Part shown: positions 58,153 to 64,000 of the stretch, one piece after another | How positions within the stretch are numbered: position 1 is the first letter of the stretch | Layout of the letters: each line of letters starts with the position of its first letter | Assembly: GCA_963768165.1 (NCBI GenBank) | Contig: CAVYHJ010000003.1 | Span: forward strand, 372,001-436,000 | Source of the DNA: CAVYHJ01 sp963768165 [NCBI: uncultured bacterium] | Lineage (GTDB): Bacteria; UBP4; UBA4092 | Reading direction: 5' to 3' | Length of the DNA stretch: 64,000 nt | The notes under the pieces: model-generated | Told to the model about the DNA's origin: nothing | Seen by the model: the letters and a program-made list of their open reading frames with translations, nothing else | Databases searched by the model: none | Position numbers and translations under genes: made by a program

Positions 58153-58375
58153 ACTAATTATTTTCTGGAACAATCCAATTTTCGTCTTGGAAAAATATCT
58201 GCTGAGCATATTACTTTATACCAAAGTATCCTGAAACCCACAGGCGCGGAATATAGGATTTTGTATGAAAGCAGTTTCCTTAAGTGAACTCAGTGGCGGA
58301 TTCATGGGAAAGTTTAAGATTTAAATTTTGTAGCAATAAGAATATCAATATCAATTGTAATATCCATTGCAGAAA

Positions 58376-59359
58376 TTACGATGTATTTTTCTCCGGCGTT
58401 AACAGGACAAATTGTGTACCGCCAAATTGATCTGTAAACTGAATCAACAATTCATTGTCCTTGAGTTTATATTCTGATTTTAATTCAGTCCGAACCTCGT
58501 TGATGACTTTTGATAGATTGTTCGTTCTAGTGTTGTTGGAAGAAAACCAAAAGATAAGCTCACGAAGGAATTCTCTAACGATCTCACTCGAACTCGCAAA
58601 AATCCCGATGCGCGTTATTGTTTCCTCCTTACCGAATTCTACTTCTGCAAAGTACATCCCCCTGTGTAACCCTTCTTGTATAAGAACGGGTTCAGGTACC
58701 ACCGCTGTAAGGCATTTAGTTCCATCAGAAAAGAAGAAGTCTTGGGCGTCCGTTGATCCATTCTGACGCGGGAATGGTTTAATAGTAATATTTGGATTGA
58801 TCTTATTCTGCTGGATTCGAACCGATGAATCAAAGGCTTCAATCATATTCATATTAGAGAAATCTTTCATATCGAGATAAATGGTATTTATGGTAGTTAC
58901 AGAATCAAACCGTTTATTGATCTTGCGTACTAATTCCGGAATATCGTTACCCTCATATATAGGATTGTCCACTCCAGCAGATTCAATGTATATTGGAAAA
59001 TTATCTAAAAAAAGGGTAATAGTCAACAGTTTAAAATCATCGCTAATGGTATTAATGTTTTCAAGTCTTTGGTTGTTAGTAGGCTGGATTGGAGGAGTGG
59101 GTTGGATTATCGCAGTGGTGGTTGGGGTTGGAGTAATGGATTCGTCTGAAGGCATCGATTCGTTTAGAGGTATCTTGAGGGAAGTAAAAGGATTCCATGT
59201 ATCCAAGGTTTGAGTAAAGGGTTGGGTTGAAGAAATAGAAGGCAAGATTGGGCTTTGCGCTGATGCGACATTTACAGTTAGTAACACAAGAATACTGTAG
59301 GTTACCATCAATATTATTTTTATCAGATACCATTTTTGCATTTTATTTTTGATTATCAT
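58376..59359 (-). CDS. Secreted protein of unknown function
   Basis: 327 residues. Signal peptide or anchor at about residues 8-34 (LIKIILMVTYSILVLLTVNVASA), then a Pro/Thr/Ser-rich linker (to about residue 95) and an alpha/beta domain (LLTITLFLDNFPIYIESAGVD, RIGIFASSSEIVREFLRELIFWF, LLIQFTDQFGGTQFVLLTP). No family recognised. Last gene of a three-gene minus-strand set with a membrane protein and an alpha/beta hydrolase. 15 bp from the membrane gene. Confidence 0.68.
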   Translation of the reverse strand: MIIKNKMQKWYLIKIILMVTYSILVLLTVNVASAQSPILPSISSTQPFTQTLDTWNPFTSLKIPLNESMPSDESITPTPTTTAIIQPTPPIQPTNNQRLENINTISDDFKLLTITLFLDNFPIYIESAGVDNPIYEGNDIPELVRKINKRFDSVTTINTIYLDMKDFSNMNMIEAFDSSVRIQQNKINPNITIKPFPRQNGSTDAQDFFFSDGTKCLTAVVPEPVLIQEGLHRGMYFAEVEFGKEETITRIGIFASSSEIVREFLRELIFWFSSNNTRTNNLSKVINEVRTELKSEYKLKDNELLIQFTDQFGGTQFVLLTPEKNTS

Positions 59360-59374
59360 AATATTATCCTTCCT

Positions 59375-59995
59375 TTAGGTAGTGGATACATCAACCATTG
59401 ACATAGAAATGTCCGATTTGGGTATTTCTATAAGATAATTCCATTTTATGGATGAATCGAGAGCAAAATATGTTTCTTTAGTCTCTGTTATCAAAAATAA
59501 TCGCTTTGTAGTATTCGCTGCGATAAATTCTTCGGGATATTTAATATTATTATCTTTTAGGATAAATGAGATATGTTTTAATTGATAGTTGTTGATGATC
59601 CCTGAAGCATCCTTTGTTCCAGCATTTTGAGCCAACCACGCCGATAAGGGAAACAGACAAATTAATAAAGCTATCTTAGGTTCTATTCGATTACCCCACT
59701 TATTAGATAGAAACGCAAAACAAATTAATAATCCTAAAATAATTAACCCTGTAACCCACAGTAATCCAATTAATGGGTTGAAAGAGTAAGTGATATAGTT
59801 GTAAATTGGTATATCCATTACATTCCCAGAAATCCCAAATGTATTATAATAAGTACGAATATAGACAAAACCGATAAAATACAAATATACTGCAGTACCG
59901 AATGCTATATCTCTAAGTATTGGCAATATGCTGCTTGGGGAAACATCTGGGTTTGGATGGTGCTTTTTGGAAAATTTCTTTCTGAATACCCGCAT
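59375..59995 (-). CDS. Four-helix membrane protein of unknown function
   Basis: 206 residues from ATG; a TTG start 27 nt upstream is possible. Basic N-terminus, then four hydrophobic segments (FGTAVYLYFIGFVYIRTYY, YITYSFNPLIGLLWVTGLII, ILGLLICFAFLS, KIALLICLFPLSAWLA), then a soluble domain of ~85 residues (FLITETKETYFALDSSIKW). Not recognised. Middle gene of the hydrolase / membrane / secreted set, and 50 bp after the hydrolase. Confidence 0.65.
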   Translation of the reverse strand: MRVFRKKFSKKHHPNPDVSPSSILPILRDIAFGTAVYLYFIGFVYIRTYYNTFGISGNVMDIPIYNYITYSFNPLIGLLWVTGLIILGLLICFAFLSNKWGNRIEPKIALLICLFPLSAWLAQNAGTKDASGIINNYQLKHISFILKDNNIKYPEEFIAANTTKRLFLITETKETYFALDSSIKWNYLIEIPKSDISMSMVDVSTT

Positions 59996-60045
59996 ATTTC
60001 TCACTTCGTTTCTAGAACTCAAAGTTTACTATTTTCTTAAATTTC

Positions 60046-61002
60046 TTAAAATAAGAATCCAGTAATCAGTCTATAGATTTCATCATGGAATAAATCAGAA
60101 TGATGGCCGACAATTGGGGAACCTAATGCCGGGTATGCTTGATGTAATTGGGTTAAATCAGCTACAAACAGTCGAGTGTTTGTATTTGCGGGAGTAGTCC
60201 ACGCAAATTTTGGATATACTGTAATTGGAGTTAAAGGAACCTTGCCTCCAAATTGAGTGATGACCGCATCTGTTGGCCCTCGACTACCCAATGCAATTCG
60301 AGAACCGTGAGCACCGAAAATATTCGCCTTTTCAGCGTCTGGATATATATTTTTTAGTACTAAATCTTCATCTGATTTGGTAATAAGGATTCGTAGATTC
60401 GGAAAGCCGCTTGAAATATTACCGTAGGCATCGCCCTTTTCCAAGTGATTATTATCAAAGGCGGCTTGGAGTAGAACAACATTGATCTGAATATTTGCAA
60501 GGATTTTTTCTGTATCATCATAATTCAGTATTTCTTGGAGAGCGGCACAGACCACCTTGCATCCAAAACTATGTCCTATAAAATGAATCCGTAGAGGTGG
60601 TGAATCGTCATTTTTTTTACCATTAGCAATTAATCTTAATAAAGAATAAAGACCATGAATTCCTACGGAATCTGCACGCTTTTCCATGGTATAAAATGAT
60701 GTTAATTCAAAAAGATTTTCAAAAGAATTTTGGTTTTCGTTTAGCATGGAAGGCCAATGAATTCCTAAACACAGACCGGAGAGTGGAGTCTCTAATTGAT
60801 TTGAAAGGGTTCTCGCAAATTCAATAGAGAAACGGTTGTATTCACTCATGGCTTGAGCGTCACTGGTCCACCAGCCGTGAGAATAGATAAAGATGTCTGA
60901 AAAATTAAATGGAGAGGACAGGGCATCAGACAAACTTGTCTGCAAGTTATCGTCGAGGATAAGCCCATTCTCATTTGTGATGAAGGTAAAAAAGTGTGAC
61001 AT
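60046..61002 (-). CDS. Alpha/beta hydrolase (lipase/esterase-like)
   Basis: 318 residues from the ATG after AAGGAGG; a longer frame upstream lacks a site. The nucleophile elbow is FIGHSFGCKVV (GxSxG), preceded by FIYSHGWW, the oxyanion-side strand, and followed by a catalytic-type His in VGHHSDLFHDEIY. No signal peptide, so cytoplasmic unless exported otherwise. Substrate unknown. First gene of the three-gene minus-strand set; its pairing with a membrane and a secreted protein suggests an envelope or defence task (inference). Confidence 0.78.
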   Translation of the reverse strand: MSHFFTFITNENGLILDDNLQTSLSDALSSPFNFSDIFIYSHGWWTSDAQAMSEYNRFSIEFARTLSNQLETPLSGLCLGIHWPSMLNENQNSFENLFELTSFYTMEKRADSVGIHGLYSLLRLIANGKKNDDSPPLRIHFIGHSFGCKVVCAALQEILNYDDTEKILANIQINVVLLQAAFDNNHLEKGDAYGNISSGFPNLRILITKSDEDLVLKNIYPDAEKANIFGAHGSRIALGSRGPTDAVITQFGGKVPLTPITVYPKFAWTTPANTNTRLFVADLTQLHQAYPALGSPIVGHHSDLFHDEIYRLITGFLF

Positions 61003-61456
61003 ACTACCTCCTTCATTGTATGGTAACCGACAATACGCTCCAAGGTTTCTGTAACCCAAGAGATTTACGGACAGCATATTATGTCACCCAACTTTTTTGT
61101 TGTCAAGTTTTTTTTAAGTGTTGGGGAGAGAATTTGAAAACAATGAAATCAGACAAAAGGTTCAAGAGAAAGAATGAAAAAAGTGCTTATTACAAGCCGA
61201 CAATATTGTTATCTTAATGACAAAAACAGCGAGATAATGTATTATTATAAATACATATAAAACGTGGTGTATTTGTAAGATATATTGATTTTATTATAGA
61301 TAATTAGATTAGAAACCATGATTATATTCTGGCACGGTATTTGTGTATATTTTTTGGAAAACTATCATGAAAGCTAATGAGTTTGACGCTTATGTAAGGT
61401 TTCGTTATAGTAAATGACGCTAATCCTTCTTGTGTTATAATTCAAGAGGGGAAAAT
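61003..61456. other. Divergent intergenic region, 454 bp
   Basis: AT-rich. The candidate nadE promoter (61414-61441) is at its right end. A sigma-54-like TGGCAC at 61330 lacks the -12 GC. No RNA gene or frame I would call. Confidence 0.5.
61414..61441 (+). promoter_or_regulatory. Candidate promoter of nadE
   Basis: ATGACG, 16 nt, TG-n-TATAAT (extended -10). The -10 ends 15 nt before the ATG, implying a very short leader holding only the AGAGGGG ribosome site. Confidence 0.45.
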
Positions 61457-63193
61457 ATGCGTTCTTTACGAATTGTGTTAGCTCAATTAAATCCGACAGT
61501 GGGTGATTTGGATGGTAATTTACGGAAATTGCAGGAAAGTTTGCAACATGCCAAGTCACTCAAAGCTGATATTCTAGCGTTTCCTGAATTAGTGATTACC
61601 GGGTATCCGCCGGAAGATTTATTATTAAAACCTCAGTTTATTGACGACAATTTAAAAATACTGGATAAATTTGTAAAAGAGGTAACGGATTTGGTAGCCG
61701 TAGTTGGTTTTATTGACAAGAAAGACGATATCTACGATGCTGCTGCTGTTATTTACGACAAAAAAATCAAAGGAATCTATCATAAAATGTATTTGCCTAA
61801 TTACGGTGTATTTGATGAAAATCGTTATTTTGCTCCCGGAACGGAGCAATCGGTTTACCATTGGGGAGATATCAAATTGGGTATAAATGTTTGTGAAGAT
61901 ATTTGGTATGCCGACGGTCCGGCTTCCATTCAATCCTTTAACGGCGCGGAATTGTTAGTCAATATCAGTGCTTCCCCTTATCATCGTGGAAAAGGGAAGG
62001 TTCGCGAACAAATGATGATGACTCGCGCGGGAGATAATGGCGTTTTCGTTGCTTATTGCAACCAGGTCGGAGGCCAGGATGAACTGGTCTTTGACGGACA
62101 TAGCCTGCTTTGCGGCCCCCAAGGGAATCTAATCGCGTCGGGAAAATCTTTTGCAGAAGATTTCAAGGTTTGCGATATTGATTTGGATGATGTCCAGAGA
62201 ACTCAATTGCACAATCCTTTGCGGAGAAAACAAAAAAAGAATATTCAGGACAAAAATTCTTCAGTTAAAAATATTGTCATTTCCAAAACCAGAAAAAGTA
62301 CCGCCAAACCCGCGCTTCCGAAAATTGAAAATTTATCGTTAGACCCGGTTCAAGAAGTCTACGAAGGTTTGAAATTGGGAGTCAAAGATTATGTCTCTAA
62401 AAATGGATTTGGAAAAGTCGTGATTGGATTAAGCGGGGGAATCGATTCCGCGCTGGTCGCGGTTCTTGCGGTGGACGCGCTGGGGAAAGAAAATGTTACC
62501 GGCGTTTTCATGCCATCGGAATTTAATTCCCAAGACAGTTTGGAAGATGCCGAACAATTGGCCAAGAATCTGGGAATCCGATTTCTGAATATAAGTATTA
62601 CCAAACCATTTTCCGAATATCTGAAAATTCTTTCGGGACCTTTTGAAAACAAACCGCGCGATGTGACAGAAGAAAATCTGCAAGCCAGGATTCGCGGGAA
62701 TCTTTTAATGGCATTATCCAATAAATTCGGTTGTTTGGTTTTAACAACCGGAAATAAATCCGAAATGAGTACCGGTTACGCGACGCTCTATGGAGATATG
62801 GCAGGCGGGTTTGCGGTTATCAAAGACGTGCCCAAAACATTAGTTTATGAATTGGCAAATTATATCAATCGAGAAGCAAAAACCAATCGAATACTGGAAC
62901 GGGTCATCACCAAGGAGCCGACAGCGGAATTGCGTCCCAATCAAAAGGATACCGATTCTCTGCCGCCTTATGATGTTCTCGATCCTATATTAAAAGCTTA
63001 CGTAGAGGAGGATAAAAGTTATCGAGAGATCGTTGAACAAGGTTTTGATAAAGACACAGTCAGAAAAGTGATTCGACTGGTGGATACTAGCGAATATAAA
63101 CGGCGGCAGGCTCCACCGGGGATTAAAATAACGCCGAGAGCATTCGGGAAAGATCGCCGGATGCCCATTACCAATAGATATAAAGGTCTTTAA
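61457..63193 (+). CDS. nadE: NAD+ synthetase, glutamine-dependent
   Basis: 578 residues from the ATG after AGAGGGG; a longer frame lacks homology. N-terminal nitrilase-like glutaminase with the catalytic triad visible: Glu44 in AFPELVITGYP, Lys110 in YHKMYLPNYGVFDE, Cys146 in GINVCEDIWY. The C-terminal synthetase has the ATP pyrophosphatase loop VIGLSGGIDSALVAV and LTTGNKSEMSTGYATLYGDMAGGF. It amidates deamido-NAD+ with glutamine-derived ammonia. glnA follows 38 bp on, so glutamine supply and use are linked in one unit. Confidence 0.95.
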   Translation: MRSLRIVLAQLNPTVGDLDGNLRKLQESLQHAKSLKADILAFPELVITGYPPEDLLLKPQFIDDNLKILDKFVKEVTDLVAVVGFIDKKDDIYDAAAVIYDKKIKGIYHKMYLPNYGVFDENRYFAPGTEQSVYHWGDIKLGINVCEDIWYADGPASIQSFNGAELLVNISASPYHRGKGKVREQMMMTRAGDNGVFVAYCNQVGGQDELVFDGHSLLCGPQGNLIASGKSFAEDFKVCDIDLDDVQRTQLHNPLRRKQKKNIQDKNSSVKNIVISKTRKSTAKPALPKIENLSLDPVQEVYEGLKLGVKDYVSKNGFGKVVIGLSGGIDSALVAVLAVDALGKENVTGVFMPSEFNSQDSLEDAEQLAKNLGIRFLNISITKPFSEYLKILSGPFENKPRDVTEENLQARIRGNLLMALSNKFGCLVLTTGNKSEMSTGYATLYGDMAGGFAVIKDVPKTLVYELANYINREAKTNRILERVITKEPTAELRPNQKDTDSLPPYDVLDPILKAYVEEDKSYREIVEQGFDKDTVRKVIRLVDTSEYKRRQAPPGIKITPRAFGKDRRMPITNRYKGL

Positions 63194-63231
63194 TTCTACA
63201 ATAACAATATACCCATAAGGAGGAAATATAA

Positions 63232-64000
63232 ATGACACCGAAAGAGGTCATTGAGTTAGCAAAAAAGAAAGGCATACAGTTTATTGATTTACGTTTTATT
63301 GATTTGCCCGGCGTGCAACAACATTTTTCCATGCCGGTAAAATATCTGGATGAAGAATTGTTCTCGGAAGGCGCGGGGTTTGACGGTTCATCCATCCGCG
63401 GGTTCCAGGAAATTCAAGAATCAGATATGTTACTCATGCCCGACCCGGATACCGCGATGGTAGATCCGGTTTTGGAAGTCCCAACATTAAGTTTGATTTG
63501 TAATGTAAAAGACCCCATCACCCATCAGCCGTACAGCCGTGACCCGCGTTACATTTCTCAGAAAGCGGAAGCCTATTTGAAAGAAACGGGAATTGGCGAT
63601 ACCAGTTTCTGGGGGCCGGAATTGGAATTTTATGTATTCAACGATGTGCGGTTTGACCAGAACCAACATGAAGGATATTACTTTCTCGATTCCAAGGAAG
63701 CTGCCTGGAATACGGGAAAAGACGAGAAACCCAATCTCGGCCACAAGCCGCGGTACAAAGAAGGTTATTTCCCGGTTCCACCGGTAGATTCTTTGCAGGA
63801 TTTCCGTTCCAAAATTGTGCTTAAATTAATGGAATACGGGATCGACATCGAAGTCCATCACCATGAAGTCGGTACTTCCGGTCAGGGTGAAATTGACATG
63901 AAATACGGTCCTTTGGTGAAACAAGCGGACAACGTCATGTATTATAAGTACATTTTGAAAAACATGGCGGTGAAAAATAATATGTCCATCACCTTCATGC
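63232..64000 (+). CDS. glnA: Glutamine synthetase type I (5' part, cut by window end)
   Basis: 256 codons visible of an expected ~470. Start set by AAGGAGG. GAGFDGSSIRGFQEIQESDM (beta-grasp domain), MPDPDTAMVDPVLEVPTLSL, then the first active-site acid pair in FWGPELEFYVFN, the extra loop HEGYYFLDSKEAAWN typical of class I, and EVHHHEVGTSGQGEIDMKY (ammonia and metal site). The adenylylation tyrosine and C-terminus lie beyond the window, so I-alpha versus I-beta cannot be decided. Ligates ammonia to glutamate with ATP. Confidence 0.95.
   Translation, partial: MTPKEVIELAKKKGIQFIDLRFIDLPGVQQHFSMPVKYLDEELFSEGAGFDGSSIRGFQEIQESDMLLMPDPDTAMVDPVLEVPTLSLICNVKDPITHQPYSRDPRYISQKAEAYLKETGIGDTSFWGPELEFYVFNDVRFDQNQHEGYYFLDSKEAAWNTGKDEKPNLGHKPRYKEGYFPVPPVDSLQDFRSKIVLKLMEYGIDIEVHHHEVGTSGQGEIDMKYGPLVKQADNVMYYKYILKNMAVKNNMSITFM

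Larger units (their letters stand above)
56242..58287 (+). pseudogene. thpR: RNA 2',3'-cyclic phosphodiesterase interrupted by an IS
   Basis: 2H-phosphoesterase (ThpR/LigT) that opens 2',3'-cyclic phosphates on RNA. The 5' part has both catalytic motifs (HLTL near residue 40 and HLTLGRV near 126). The reading frame breaks at the IS. Past the IS it resumes as FRLGKISAEHITLYQ ... GAEYRILYESSFLK and TGA at 58285-58287. Removing 56676-58152 plus one copy of the ACTAATTA duplication leaves 561 nt (186 residues), the normal family size. The truncated product keeps both catalytic histidines but lacks the last strand. Confidence 0.9.

Noticed and set aside
61330-61345. Sigma-54 promoter TGGCAC-N5-TTGTG upstream of nadE-glnA
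   Set aside because: The -24 element fits, but the nearly invariant GC at -12 is missing (TTGTG), and an extended -10 lies nearer to the gene.

Overview
The window is one contiguous stretch of bacterial chromosome with fairly low GC and the standard genetic code (TAA, TAG and TGA all close ordinary genes). The gene content points to a diderm-type uncultured lineage: a Wzz-type polysaccharide co-polymerase, secreted beta-propeller proteins, choice-of-anchor-Q-like sequence, TMTC-like and GT39-like membrane glycosyltransferases, and a PAS/GAF/HD-GYP protein. No rRNA or species-diagnostic gene is present, so I do not name a phylum. Core genes include purA, carB, nadE, glnA (cut by the window end), glpK, cstA, a phosphohexomutase and three tRNAs (Met, Lys, Glu).

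Layout. 1-10.2 kb: a tandem array of five A-B units of secreted beta-rich proteins. B is a signal-peptide beta-propeller. A is a large beta-rich protein, full length twice and truncated three times. 10.4-15.1 kb (minus): phosphohexomutase, phosphodiester glycosidase, DinB-like protein, polytopic membrane protein. 15.2-17.4 kb: B12/radical SAM enzyme and a GT2 glycosyltransferase. 17.9-23.4 kb (minus): nucleotidyltransferase/acyltransferase, glycerol kinase, large glucosidase. 23.5-28.2 kb: fused molybdenum hydroxylase and a frameshifted TMTC-like gene. 28.2-34.7 kb: an accessory stretch with two MITE copies, an RHS remnant full of palindromes, a six-PAS HD-GYP regulator, an ankyrin protein and an integrase remnant beside tRNA-Met. 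34.7-38 kb: cstA and purA. 38.3-41.7 kb: a dead restriction-modification operon with two unknown partners and an IS scar. 42-54.9 kb: tRNA-Lys and tRNA-Glu, then sugar and surface-polysaccharide genes mixed with carB and a response regulator. 55-58.3 kb: an orphan MalK/UgpC-type ATPase and thpR split by an IS5-family element. 58.4-61 kb (minus): an uncharacterised hydrolase / membrane / secreted cassette. 61.4-64 kb: nadE and glnA.

The most unusual signal is in the A-B array. All five B paralogs carry a near-perfect RNA hairpin inside the signal-peptide coding region, 46-64 nt after the start codon. The arm sequences are unrelated between the two subfamilies, so the structure is shared but the sequence is not. 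The array also shows repeated truncation of A at one domain boundary, and an in-frame TGA joining B to full-length A. Elsewhere the window is rich in perfect palindromes: MITEs with mutually exclusive stems, a palindrome cluster in the RHS remnant, and hairpins at the cstA stop and before thpR. Several genes have been inactivated recently: the R-M gene by an amber codon plus an 11-bp slip, the TMTC-like gene by one base, and thpR by an IS with an 8-bp target duplication.
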